Source of the DNA: Apostichopus japonicus
Taxonomy: Eukaryota; Echinodermata; Holothuroidea; Aspidochirotida; Stichopodidae
NCBI RefSeq assembly: GCF_037975245.1
Contig: NC_092578.1
Span: 12,940,321 to 13,004,320 of the forward strand
Length of the DNA stretch: 64,000 nt
Direction: 5' to 3'
How positions within the stretch are numbered: the stretch's first letter is position 1; the number at the start of each line of letters is the position of its first letter. The notes below the pieces were generated by a model, which saw only the letters and a program-made list of their open reading frames with translations, did no database searches and was not told where the DNA came from. Below are positions 22,799 through 34,509 of this stretch, in pieces. A program made the translations under genes and the position numbers.

Positions 22799-25410
22799 AA
22801 GGTTTAACCGGCTTGTGCAGTTGTGCGACTAGAGAAACTCTTCCTTATATATAAACTGTAATGACTACGGTTTTCAACGTTTTATTTTCTTTGTAGGGGT
22901 GGGTTGGTTGGGTTTGTGTGGGGTTAGAGGTGGTGGGCTTCATTGGTTACCAAACAAAATCGTTTTCTACATTATCTCTGAACACACAAAACTTTCTTGG
23001 AATGATATATTTTTGAAAAGTTCCTGTTTTTGGTAAACTTCTTCTATTTCGTAAGTTTTAATTTACTGTTAATTATAGTCAACGTAATTTCTCCATTCTT
23101 TATGTGTTTTGAGGAAGATATACGTATCGAGTAATAAGACATATTGAACTTGATAAATGCAACCTGACAATTTGCGTGCCTTAAACTCGTATAGGGGATG
23201 ATAATCCTTATTTCATTAGATGCTTAGAATAATTAGATACCGTTATTATATTCATGAAATAGGGCTGAATATAACCTGCTATCAAATTGCACTTTAATAT
23301 CGTAATGCAGAACTCATAAGCTGGTATATCGGAATTGTATTCCGTTTAGTGAATTCATCTTCGACACTCAATGAATATTCATTTCGAACCGCAGAAAATG
23401 TTATCAACGAATCGGAACAGTTGATCAACTCTCAGACTACATGTCTTCGTCCATGCAAAGGTAACGCCCACGAAAACCAAAGCTATATTAATGTTCGTTC
23501 AGAACCTTCAACGCCCAGAGTTTTGTAAGAAGTCAATCGATATTTACAAACGAGTTCAGTCTCTTAGGCCGTGAGAATCTGAAAGGTAAGTTAAATTAAT
23601 TATTTATCTCTGTAAAATTAATTGTTTAATTTTCAGTTCTCGCTATATTATATGGTTTTATAGTCAATAATAATAACGTTTTAGGTATTTTGCTGTTTGT
23701 AAAAAGGCATATTAAAAGTAATTGGTATCAGCATGCAAAAACTTTTCTAAAAATTGTTTAAGTATTACTTTTCTGTAGTTTATGCCGTTCCAAACTATTC
23801 CTTGGAATGGTGGTGTGTTCAATTAGACAATTAATTGCTTCAGTAAGGAAAAATACGTCTATACTGTTGCATTTATCTTTATTCTACTTTTTTAATTAAA
23901 TTCAAGTTTCTAAACATTTGTATTTTTCTAAATGTTTCTATCAAATGTATACGAAATATTGTAAAGTATCTCTACATTTTCTACTTGGACATATGGCTTC
24001 TGTTTTTCATTGGATATATTGATCAAGTCTTTAAGAAATCTCCATTACAACTTCCCACGACAAGTATGTAGATATATCTTTACATATACATTTTTTCCTG
24101 TTGTCCATGCTGATACTTTAAGAAGGATAAAACTGTGCATTGCCTTGCAGTAACTGGTAAAACACACTGAGTCTCCGTGATGGCAAAGATATGGATGTTT
24201 AAGCTTATTAACTTAAACTAAAAATGTAGCTGTTAATTAGTTATGACATTATGAAAGTGCCAGATTGCCTAACGTAACATGACTGCAGTAATTGATAATG
24301 GTAATATGCAGTTTTCCTCATTCAATAATGTGAAGCTGTAGAACAACACAATTTCTCGTGTTTCGTGACCATCGATCGTCTTGAAACAGGATGTAAAACT
24401 CCCTGTAGAAAATTGTACAGTAACACCCAAGAAACAAAGAACAAAGAAAGAAATAAACAAAGAAACATAAAACAAAGAAACACCCACTAGAAAAAAGAAC
24501 AAAGAAACACTTACTAGAAAAAAAAAACGGGTATGATTATTCCCTATAGTTAAAAAAAAATAGTCTTAACTTCTTAAACGATCAGAACAGTTGAAAACGA
24601 AAAGTGGGGGAGAAAAGTTCTTTTTTAAACCTTTCTTTTGAATGGCGAAAAAAACCCAAGGAAGATCAAACTATTTAAGTTAAGTTGTAGACCTAGTATA
24701 TGAACTTCTTCTGACAATATCTACATAGCGAAGAAACATATTTAAAAGAAAAGAGGATCTTCATGGAGAAACAAAATGTTTATCCATCTTAAGTTGAAAG
24801 TGAATGATTAAAACTTGAACAATAAGCTGAATCAGATTATAGATTATATTATTTTGTTTCTAACATTATTATTCATAACTAATTGAATGAAAAACACTAA
24901 TTCATTGGTCCTTACAATTTAAACGTGATCAATGAAAGACGAAAATCAAAAGGCAGCCAACAATATAAAAATAATATAAACCACAATACAAAGAGCAAGG
25001 TGGGATGTATAAAGTATAAAATAAGTACAAAAAAAGATAAAAGTTAATTCCAAAACATCATCATCCATTCTCAATCGATGTATAAACATGGGATAATAGA
25101 GTTTCTTAATAAATAAAATGTAGTTTCTTAAACACAAAATTAGTGTTTTCAGAAATTATATGCACATGATGTGTTGTCATATTCAGATTCGTAAGGTACA
25201 GTACTATCGACGTACGATTCCCATCACTAGCGCAAGTGCCCCGGGGGGGGGGGGGATAATATACAATGCTCCGTTATATACTTCATTGTCATATCTTACC
25301 AGCAATGACTCACCACTATCCCTGATCTTTGCTTTGTCGTTAAGTTTGATAATTATCAGAAACTTAGTCAAATACATGTTGTTAAATGCATGATTTTCTA
25401 ATCGTTTTCA
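22799..25410. other. Intergenic region upstream of the FG-GAP gene
   Basis: Outside both copies of the duplication. It is AT-rich, with no open frame I recognise. A probable untranslated first exon for the gene at 25426 ends at 23585. A poly-G tract lies at about 25242-25254. Confidence 0.4.
23484..23585 (+). promoter_or_regulatory. Possible promoter and untranslated first exon of the FG-GAP gene
   Basis: A TATATTAA sequence lies at about 23486. About 100 bases further on, CTGAAAG is followed by a good donor, GTAAGTTAAA, at 23586. The matching acceptor TTTTCACTCGTAG sits just before AAACCAAAATG at 25416-25428. This would give a short non-coding exon and an intron of about 1.8 kb. It rests on splice-site appearance only. 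Confidence 0.35.
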
Positions 25411-25425
25411 CTCGTAGAAACCAAA

Positions 25426-26451
25426 ATGATCTTCAGCCGCACGTTTGGTGCTGTCATCATAGCTGTGGTGCTCATTATCCCGTCTGTTATTGCCAGAAGA
25501 TGGGAACGTGACCTTCAATGGTGCCGCAGCGAATCTCAACTTTACGAAGGCGACTTCAACGGTGACGGTAAGACTGATCTGCTTTGTCACAGAACGAACG
25601 ATGGATACAAGTGGATTGCTTTCGCTGATTCCAATGGCCAGTTCACGGGGACAAGCTGGGAGCAAGGCATAGGTTGGTGTTGGCATAACAACGCACAACT
25701 GCACATTGGGGACTTCAACGGGGATGGTAAAGATGACATGCTTTGTCACGATACAAGTTCCGGTTACAAATGGATCGCGTTTGCCAACAGCCAAGGTAAC
25801 TTTGCTGAACGTACTAGCTGGAAGGCTGACATCGGGTGGTGCCGTCATGCAAGTGGTGAACTTCATATTGGGGACTTCAACGGGGATGGTAAAGATGACA
25901 TGCTTTGTCACGACACGAGTACCGGCTACAAATGGATCGCTTTCGCCAACAGCCAAGGTAACTTTGCTGGACGTACTAGCTGGGAGGCTGACATCGGGTG
26001 GTGCCGCCATGCAAGTGGTGAACTTCACATTGGGGACTTCAACGGGGATGGTAAAGATGACATGCTTTGTCACGATACAAGTACAGGGTATAAGTGGATA
26101 GCTTATGCCAACAGCCAAGGCAACTTCGCAGATCGCACTGGATGGGAAGAGGGAATTGCATGGTGCCGACATTCTGGGTCCAGTCTTCACATCGGCGATT
26201 TCAACGGCGACGGCAAAGATGACATGTTGTGTCACGACACTAACGGATACAAGTGGGTTGCCTTGGCGAATTGCCAAAACAACTTTAGTGACAAGACAAC
26301 ATGGGAAGCTGATCTCGGTTGGTGTAATCATCGAGGCGCTGTCTTCTTTCTTGGTGACTATGATGGTGACTCAAAGACGGATATGTTGTGTCATGACTCC
26401 AACACAGGGAAGAAGTGGATCATTTATGCCGAGTTGACCATTTTTCAGTAA
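25426..26451 (+). CDS. Secreted FG-GAP/VCBS-like repeat protein, 341 aa
   Basis: One uninterrupted coding exon. Residues 1-23 form a signal peptide (a short basic start, hydrophobic AVIIAVVLIIPSVIA, then RR). The rest is six repeats of 53-54 residues. Each holds a calcium-loop motif of the form D-F-N-G-D-G-K-x-D, starting at residues 43, 96, 150, 204 and 258, with the variant DYDGDSKTD at 311. Each loop is preceded by a WC pair and followed by LCH, then by a (Y/K)KW segment. Such loops bind Ca2+ in integrin-type FG-GAP blades and bacterial VCBS proteins, and six repeats could close a small beta-propeller. Two cysteines per repeat suggest disulfides. There is no transmembrane segment, so the product is probably extracellular; its ligand is unknown. 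Repeats 2-4 are nearly identical in DNA (162-bp period). Base composition is clearly more GC-rich than the flanks. No paralogue was noticed in the window. Confidence 0.85.
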   Translation: MIFSRTFGAVIIAVVLIIPSVIARRWERDLQWCRSESQLYEGDFNGDGKTDLLCHRTNDGYKWIAFADSNGQFTGTSWEQGIGWCWHNNAQLHIGDFNGDGKDDMLCHDTSSGYKWIAFANSQGNFAERTSWKADIGWCRHASGELHIGDFNGDGKDDMLCHDTSTGYKWIAFANSQGNFAGRTSWEADIGWCRHASGELHIGDFNGDGKDDMLCHDTSTGYKWIAYANSQGNFADRTGWEEGIAWCRHSGSSLHIGDFNGDGKDDMLCHDTNGYKWVALANCQNNFSDKTTWEADLGWCNHRGAVFFLGDYDGDSKTDMLCHDSNTGKKWIIYAELTIFQ

Positions 26452-26543
26452 TTGCCTGTTAAAATGCATGTCGATTACGTATCGTTATAATATAGGAAAC
26501 AAGCCCGATCTATTTGGTTTGCCTGTCTCAAGTAGTTTTCAGC

Positions 26544-26549
26544 AATAAA
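26544..26549 (+). terminator. Polyadenylation signal AATAAA
   Basis: AATAAA lies 93 bases after the stop codon of the FG-GAP gene, a usual 3' UTR distance; a second AATAAA follows at about 26556. Confidence 0.5.
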
Positions 26550-28182
26550 AGTAAAAATAAATGAAATATAGTGAATACATAATATTACTTTCAATGTATT
26601 ATTTGATTATCAACTCTCACGAGCTTGAAAACTGAGCATGTAGAAGAAAACATTCATGTTTATTCATGATGTGCACCTAATGTACCACCAATAGCGTATT
26701 GTCCCTTTCAATAGCCATTTCCTAATTGAAGAAAATATCATTTTAACCCTTTAAACATTTGAGTACATAATTTGTCACAGCTATCCTTTCATGTCAGCAT
26801 AATTAAGGATTTGAAAACAAATTGAAAACCTTGTAGATTTGATATAGTTCTATTTGATATCAAGTCTTGGTTCGAGCAGCAGCCTATGTAATAATTTACA
26901 TCTGCTGAACACAGGATAACTGTGGGATTCACTCATATGGGAGTAACAAGTTCCTATTCCTTCCGAGAATAACTTCCGAAACAACAGATTGTGCAGTTGC
27001 TAACGTTATAAGTAGTAACTTCCGTTAAACTAACACATTGGTAAACAATCCACCCAGTTACATATCGCATCGCAAAATCACGTATTTTTTAATGAGCTGC
27101 AAAACAATGTTTGAAGATTCAAACTCTTATTCATGATGCCACACATAATACAGCAACATTTGTACTTCTATCCTGTTGACTGTTGGACCCCATGCATCAT
27201 TGTTACTATATACTTTGACAATACTTGTGAACTTTTTTTCTATTAAACATATTACTTTTGTATTCAGAGTAAAAAGTCTCTTTTCGCTTCAGTTGATCTT
27301 TAATCTGTGAACTTTCATTGTGAAGGTCATGAGATGGTTGCATGTCAATACTATGCTTCCCCTGGAGCATTATATAATAAAAGAAGAAAAATCACTATTC
27401 ACTTGATTTGACCTTCGACCTTTGAACTTTTGACATGACTGTTTACGAGAAACAATTCCCGATCATTGGGCACATTTCTACCAAGTTTGAAGAAAATCAG
27501 CCCAACTGTTTGAGCCGCTTTTTACACAGAATTTGACGATGTAACTCACCCACACTGGTCACTCTCGTTGAAAGATACTCAAATGATAGTCAATATGGGG
27601 TGACTTCTATTAATTTGCGAAAATAAAGTTTCTGAGCTGGTAACCGCTGTTCATGACAATACCGCACATGTTTTGTTATTACATGTTCATCAGCATTCCT
27701 ACACCTCGTCACCAACCCGTCTGATCTGTAACACTAACTCACCTTTGTCGACAGATTACCAAACAATCAACGACTACAATGTCGTGGTACCACTAATCGG
27801 TGGTCTCTATCTTGTTTGATAGATTCATACCCGTAGGTAGCGACAAACACGTCCTACGCATGCAATGAAACACGAAATAAGACTCACAGCTTAGAAAGCA
27901 CTTCAAATCTTGCTCTCCCGTTCTCCAACTTTCTTATAGTTTAAACATACTCACCACAAAAGCAACAAGCAGCAAGCTCAAATAATAGTCAATATAGGCT
28001 GACTTCCAATTATTTTGCGAAAATAAATTTTCTGAGCTGGTATCCCCTCCCTTACCAAAACTCGTCATTGTTGTAGCATTCGCTCTGACCATAGGGCCCA
28101 ATGAACCCGCTCTCCTCCCTTTCCTATTAGAAAGTTTTGAAATTCGCAGTGTTTTTAAAATGGAAGAAGACAAGAATCATTT

Positions 28183-28275
28183 GGGGGGGGGGGGGGGGGG
28201 GGTAGGAGGGATGGGGTGAGGGGGGTAGGCGGGATGGGGTGAGGGGGGTAGGCGGGATGGGGTGAGGGGGGGTAA
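28183..28275. repeat. G-rich minisatellite, 23-bp unit
   Basis: A run of about 20 G is followed by three units of the type GGGGGGTAGG(C/A)GGGATGGGGTGA. It has many consecutive G-tracts on the plus strand, compatible with G-quadruplex folding. Confidence 0.8.
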
Positions 28276-28974
28276 CTACGATATATCGGCAGCCGCAGCA
28301 TGGATTATTGATGTGACTACAGAAACGTTGATCTCGTATGTAAAATATAAATATATTCCTCACACAATTTTGGCAAATTCGGATTGGCCAAACTGCCACT
28401 CCTACGCAGAAACAGGTAAGCAACGTTTTTAGAGAAGTTGCAACATATTTACCAATATCAACTAAAGTCTGATATATATTTCAGCTAAAACATCTTACAG
28501 CCTACTCCGCGATTAGAAACTGCATAATTTAAAATTACAATTAAAGTTGCCTGTTTGGCGATCAAAATGTTTTTCTTTCAGATTTTCATTCAAAGAAGCT
28601 AATAGTAAGTTTGTTGTCAATATTAAACTGATGGGGCCAATCGGGTTAAAGCGAGTAAATGATGCACATGATGCAGTCGCCATCTATCATCAGAGTCTCA
28701 ATGTAAACATCAGACAACACTTGGTACACAAAAGAACAAGGAACATGACGATGAATAGTTACCGTTATCAGAACTTGTAGAAAATATGAAGGTATTTCTT
28801 CAACAACGATGTAGCAATGTTGATACGAAAAAAACACTGAAGGATCGTTTTACAGAAGCAATTCTCATTACAGGATGTAATGGAAAACCCAACGTAGTTA
28901 CCGTAGGCACAACAGTAGGCGGTCCAAGGGGTTCATTGAAGCAGGGCCTCCAATGTTCAGGGACCACTGAATAC

Positions 28975-29172
28975 TAATATCAGTGATGTTTTGTTTAAAT
29001 AAGTTAATGAGTGCCAGCAAACCTATATGCCTTGGTCGGTCTTATTTCACCAACCAACCGATTTTTGTAGCGATAATATCAGTGATGTTTTGTTTAAATA
29101 ATTTAATGAGTGCCAGCAAACCTATATGCCTTGGTCGGTCTTATTTCACCAACCAACCGATTTTTTTAGCTA
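28975..29172. repeat. 99-bp tandem duplication
   Basis: The segment starting AATATCAGTGATGTTTTGTT at 28976 is repeated from 29075, almost without change (one visible G/T change in AAATAA(G/T)TTAATGAG and one near the end). The unit length is a multiple of three, which creates a spurious repetitive open frame. Confidence 0.9.
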
Positions 29173-30883
29173 ACACACAAAGTAGATGCCCACAAGCTTT
29201 CGTAGATATTTTAATTGATGAACCGTGATAAACAGTGCATCCAGCACGCTTTATGACAGTTAAGTTTCCAATTCAAGCACATTCCGTGATCCTTTTCTGA
29301 AGTATAATAATACCACTATCGCTTATATACCAGTGCAATTAACTCAGTAATGTTGTTACACTGAATTTCCATTAATTAATTTCATACAATGAAGATGAAA
29401 ATGAAAACGAAGACATCCATGGCTAATTAAGAAACCAAGTGCCTCCACGTTTATCTTTAGTAATATAGATGTCCTTAGATATTTGGCTTCATATATTCCT
29501 TAGAATATTTTCTGATACAACCTGTTCCTTCCTATACAAGTATTACAACGTATGATTATGCTGCTCAGTTTGTGTCATTCTGTATGCGTGCCTGTCTGGA
29601 CTTTTGAGTGCATGGTAAGATGGTAAATATAGAATCAAATAACGGGGAAATAGTCTTTGTGGTGAATCAAAAAAGGAAGAGGAATTTTCGTGTAAGCGGT
29701 TATTTTCGTGCGCTGAACAGAAATCTGTATGTGCAAATTCCGCCATTTCCTTTTCCGGAATATGAATTACCCAAGCACTGGCTCTTCTGAATACTGGTGC
29801 AGCTTTTTAACTCGTCATTTTTCAGTTTTGTGTTTTAGGGAAACCGTAGAGTTGGCAGAAATTGCGCACGGAATATTATTCTAAATCGCGGTAGATTGTG
29901 CATGAGGTGTTTCAGACCATTTTTGTCCGGTTTGAGGCTGATCATATTAACAATTATGTAAGAACTCCTGCTGGGCATTGTATACAACCTTTAATGTAAT
30001 GGGGATTATTGAGGGCATCAATTCGACATCAGATAATATAAAGGAAATGAATCGGTGGCAAATATGTAAATGGAGAAAGAGAGAGTGAGGGATATGACAG
30101 AGGTGGAGAGAGAGGTGGAGAGATGGAATGAGAGGAGGGGGGGGGGGTAGATGTGCTTAGGTTGGTTAGCAGTTTTACCCAAATCCTTTTTCACCGTTTC
30201 GCTACGTATATGTATATCTTTGTAGTATCTCACTGTAGCAACTGATTCGTAATTGTTGTCACATTTCTGCCCACGATCAAACAGATGGAAGAAGAGTTTT
30301 GACATGTCGTCCAAGTCTTAATTTGAGTCTTCGATTCAAGTCCAGTGACATGATTAGCTCATCACTACGGTGCTTTTTAGTAGTAAAAAAGTCAGTCGCG
30401 TCACCTTGAGTATTGACTCGAACTATGACTTTTAACAACACAGGCATAACATTAATTAAAACGCAGGAGGCATCGAAAGCCTGGTGGGGTCCTGGGGATA
30501 ATTATATCAATGGGAACCCCGGTTTGCTCTTACCATTTATATATCATCTTATCAGAATGAATATACACTCTATTTTTCTTCCATGTTTACTCGGGCCCTT
30601 GAATGACCTCCAGTTGATCCTCCTTCGTCAGGCCTGTATAGGCAAGGCGGGCCACCGATTTGTAAAACAACTGTCTGGCTGTCTTGAGCAGTTACTGAAA
30701 CCTATAGCCTGATAGTTTATAAATCTACTAAATAACAAGACATGAATGAACACAAGTCATGTAACGTCATGTGACTGCACTCTCGCATATATACTAAGGA
30801 GAAAGGACAGACAGGAACTGCTAATAAAGGAGGCCATAGAAACTAACTGAAATTACTATTGGACTCAATTCGTTACAGTTAAA

Positions 30884-33411
30884 ATGGCAATCAAACTTTA
30901 CTGTATAATAGCCATTATGCTTTTTAACACTAATTCCACGGAAGACATGTGCGAAAATAATGTATCTTGTAAGTACTATGACATCGATTCTTTTAATAAC
31001 TTACCATCCCATAAGTGCATATCATTACTACATCACAATAGTCGTAGTCTAAAGAAACACTTTTCCGATATTACTACTTTTATCTCTTTGTTAAATCAAG
31101 ATTTTTCCATAATTGGTTTTACTGAAACCTGGTTTACGAATGATATATCTCCTCTTATTAAGATTGACAATTACACACTAATTGAACAGCATCGTAATGA
31201 AAGAAGGGGTGGTGGTGTTTGCCTTTTCATAAATAATGACTTTAATTTCAAACACCGTACAGATTTGTCTATCTTAAACAATTCTATTGAAGCTATATTC
31301 ATTGAAACCAGTACACCTAGTAACGAAAAACTTATCGTTGGTTGTGTATACAGACCTCCCAACAGTTCGAATGATGATTTCAATTTAAATATGCAGCTTA
31401 TACTTAGCACCATCGCTAATGACCACTGCAGTACCTATATTATGGGAGATTTTAATATTGATTTATCTAAAGCAAGCATATCTACTGACTTTATTAACCT
31501 TATTTATTCGAGCGGGTTTTATCCCACGATAAGTAAACCTACTCGGGTTAGCCCATCTTCTGCCACCATAATTGACAACATCTTAACCAATGTTGATTCT
31601 CTAATGACATCTGGAATACTTATTACAGATATTAGTGACCATTTTCCTATTTTTCTTCATGCCTCTGTGAATCAGAGTACAGTCAGGTATAACCCATTGC
31701 AAGTCCGTAACTATAGCAATAAGAACATCCATAAGTTTATTTCTGAAATTAAAAGTAAAACATGGGATGAAGTGCTTACTAAGCCTGACGCTAACACTTC
31801 TTATAATGCTTTCTTTGATTCATTTCAATCAACGTACAATACCTGTTTTCCATTGCATACCATCAGCAAAACAAAAAGGAGGAAAAAGAAACACCCTTGG
31901 ATAACTAATGGAATCTTAAAATCCATAGGAATCTTAAAATCCAAGAGGAAAAACCAGCTCTATAGACGCTACCTAAAGAACAATACTAATGACAGTAGGT
32001 CAACCTATACTATATACCGGAACAAACTTAACCAGATTATTCGTTTGTCAAAGAAATTATACTATTGTAATAAGATTAACAATAGCAGAAACAATATTGG
32101 CCAAACATGGACAACTGTAAAGAAAATTCTCGGACAAAATAAGCATTCCAATTATCCCACTGCCTTTAATGAAAACAATCAACTAGTTAGTGATGATAAG
32201 GAAGTAGCAAATCATTTTAATAATGTTTTTCTCAACTTGGGCCAGGAACTTGCCAGTAAGATTAAAAGCAAGAACACTGCTGAAAAACTCATTCACATGA
32301 ATGACAGCATAAACAGCCATTCTCTTTTCAGTTATCCTGTTACTGAAGCTGAGTTCATTAAAATAGCAAGCTCCAACTTAAAATCAAATAAGGCAGCGGG
32401 TTACGATGGTTTTAAGCCAGGTATTATCAAACATGTTATTCATTTTATTGCAAAACCCATGACTCACATCTGTAATATCTCTTTTAATACTGGCATATTT
32501 CCTGACAAACTCAAAGTCGCAAAAGTAGTACCTATCTTCAAAAAAGGTGACACGAGTTCTTATCAAAATTATCGCCCCATATCACTGTTATCATGTTTTT
32601 CAAAACTGATTGAACGGTTAATGTTCAATCGTATTTACGATTTTACGTGCAAGTACAACATTCTTTGTAACCAACAGTATGGTTTCCGCCCTGGTCATTC
32701 TACTGAACTTGCTTTGGCAGATGCTATTGACAGACTTTACACTAATCTCGATAATGACAACACTTGCATCGGCGTCTTCCTAGATCTGTCCAAAGCATTC
32801 GACACAATTAACCACTCCATTTTATTATCCAAACTATCTTTCTACGGAATCAGAGGAACAACCCTAAATTGGCTAGACAGTTATATCACAAATAGGTTAC
32901 AATACACTACATACAAGAATTCAAATTCTGGACTTGGTGAAATCGCATGTGGTGTGCCTCAGGGCTCTGTGTTAGGTCCTTTGTTGTTTATTATATACGT
33001 TAATGATATCTGCCATGTCTCCAACATCGCTCATACAGTCTTATTTGCCGATGACACCAATCTTTTCTTTCACTCGAAGAACGTAAATTCACTCCAAAGT
33101 ACTGTCTCTTGTGAACTGGATAAGTTCTGTGATTGGTTCTCAGCAAACAAATTAAGTATTATTATTGATAAGACTAAGTATATTGTTTTTAGTACCAAAA
33201 GAGCATTTCGTTGGGATAAGGATATTACGATGGACGGCAAAATAATTAAATGTGTAACTGAAACTAAGTTTCTTGGTATTAATATTGATAGCAAACTTTC
33301 TTGGAATAACCATATTTCATAACCATATCCTCCCACAGCATGTCCTTAGAATGCTTTATCAAACACTAGTTCTGCCACACCTATCCTATTGTACAACTAT
33401 TTGGTCTGGTA
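30884..33411 (+). mobile_element. Non-LTR retrotransposon (CR1/L2-like LINE), damaged 3' end
   Basis: An 812-codon frame encodes an APE-type endonuclease followed by reverse transcriptase. Endonuclease landmarks are FTETWF, GDFNID (residues 188-193) and SDH (251-253). Reverse transcriptase landmarks are VPIFKKGD, NYRPISLL, GFRPGHST, DLSKAFDTI, GVPQGSVLGPL and FADDT (from residue 721). The two-domain order with this endonuclease is that of the CR1/L2/jockey group; I cannot place the clade. The frame stops at 33322, after an apparent deletion at a short repeat of AACCATAT. Reading continues in another frame through LRMLYQTLVLPHLSYC-like sequence to about 33411, where unrelated repeat DNA begins. 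No 3' tail or target duplication was found. Catalytic motifs are intact, so the copy is fairly young, but it is truncated and should not move by itself. Confidence 0.9.
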
Positions 33412-33414
33412 CAT

Positions 33415-33819
33415 ACAGGGGTATAAGGGGAGGGGGAAACCCACTCCCCTTATACCCCTCCACCAGGACTGCGATTCGTGGCATGGACCAGCATTTGCCT
33501 TCTCAAGAGTTCGGAGCTATATGTAAATGTATGAGCATGAGGATTTACAGTTTAAAACCATTTTGAAACCACAGGCTGGTTGTAAGAAATTTATAACCTA
33601 TGAGAAATAAAATTTCTTGAGAAAGATGATCCCAACTTTGTTTTATAAATATTTTAGAAAATTACACCTGGGAAACATTTTTTTAGAAGTAAATTAACAT
33701 CACCATTGTACACTTTTGTCGCACCAAATTGCATCTGAGGGCATTCAGCAATAGAAAATTTTCCAAAGGGGAGGGGGCACCCCCTCCCCTTATACCCCTC
33801 ACCCATATCACTCTAATGC
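33415..33819. mobile_element. Fragment(s) of family-3-like hAT DNA
   Basis: It starts CAGGGGTATAAGGGG and immediately forms a hairpin (33418-33460; arms of about 19 bases, one mismatch). Near 33722-33800 it carries CACCAAATTGCATCTGAGG and a GGGGAGGGGG...CCCCCTCCCC segment, also found at 35.6-35.8 and 21.6-22.2 kb. The far boundary may be CTGGATCCGCCAGTG at about 34489-34503, beyond the family 2 element inserted at 33828. No matching target duplication was found. Confidence 0.5.
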
Positions 33820-33827
33820 CACTTTGG

Positions 33828-34460
33828 CAAGGGCGGCGGAACCGGGGGGCACGTGCCCCCCCAGTTTTCCTCAGGTTAAAAATGTGCCCTTTTTCTACAT
33901 AAAAATTGAGGTGTCTCAAGTTTGCAAGAGGCCAGGGAACCAGAATGAACACTCGGGAAGGGCCGTTTCCGGCCATCTGAGGGGTTTGTAAAACCAACAA
34001 TTTTCTTGTACGCTCCGCGCCAACTGATGGTGGCGCTCCGCTCAGATAGTCGTGCATACAACTTTGCAAATCCTGGCTACGCCCATGACTTTTAATGAAT
34101 TTCTGTGGGTCAAACTCAAGCTATTTCGAATGGAAAAAATTTGTTTAGATATTAACAAGAAATAAACTACATTAGCAACAAGCATGATTTCACCTCATTT
34201 TGTCTCAAAAGAAAACTTGTTCCTTGTTTCCCAATTTGCACATTGGATATTGCAGTGCTAGTATGCATATTTTCCTTGAGGGGGGAGGGGGGTGGGGGGG
34301 CGTTGATGGAGTGATGTGTATACGCAAATAAGACAAGACAATAAGAGTTATAAAGGAAACAAAATATAAGGCTGCATCAGTCCAATCGAATTTCTGCAAA
34401 GTGCCCTTTGATGTCGGTGCCCCCCCCCCCCCCAGATTAAAAGTGCTTCCGCCGCCCTTG
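33828..34460. mobile_element. Non-autonomous hAT-like element, family 2
   Basis: Flanked by CACTTTGG on both sides (33820-33827 and 34461-34468), with perfect 14-base inverted ends CAAGGGCGGCGGAA / TTCCGCCGCCCTTG. It is 633 bp and has no transposase. It contains CGCGCCAACTGATGGTGGCGC (about 34015-34036), the block seen in several other hAT copies here. It is nested in older repeat DNA. Confidence 0.95.
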
Positions 34461-34509
34461 CACTTTGGCCCCTCCCAAACAAAGGCTCTGGATCCGCCAG
34501 TGTGCGTCA

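Larger units (their letters stand above)
26560..30700. other. Intergenic region, no recognised gene
   Basis: It holds scattered short open frames without recognisable domains. It also contains a pair of direct repeats (about 27586-27650 and 27977-28043, sharing ATAGTCAATAT, GCGAAAATAAA and TTCTGAGCTGGTA), a G-rich minisatellite, a 99-bp tandem duplication and a purine-rich tract at 30075-30148. TTTGACCTTCGACCTTTGAA at about 27407 belongs to the AGGTCA-type repeats. Confidence 0.4.

Noticed and set aside
25408-26331. 307-codon open frame on the minus strand opposite the FG-GAP gene
   Set aside because: It mirrors the in-frame 162-bp repeats of the plus-strand gene. It has no signal peptide or known domain, and its internal repetition is fully explained by the sense gene.
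28127-28423. 98-codon minus-strand frame with PHPIPPTPL repeats
   Set aside because: It reads through the G-rich minisatellite on the opposite strand.
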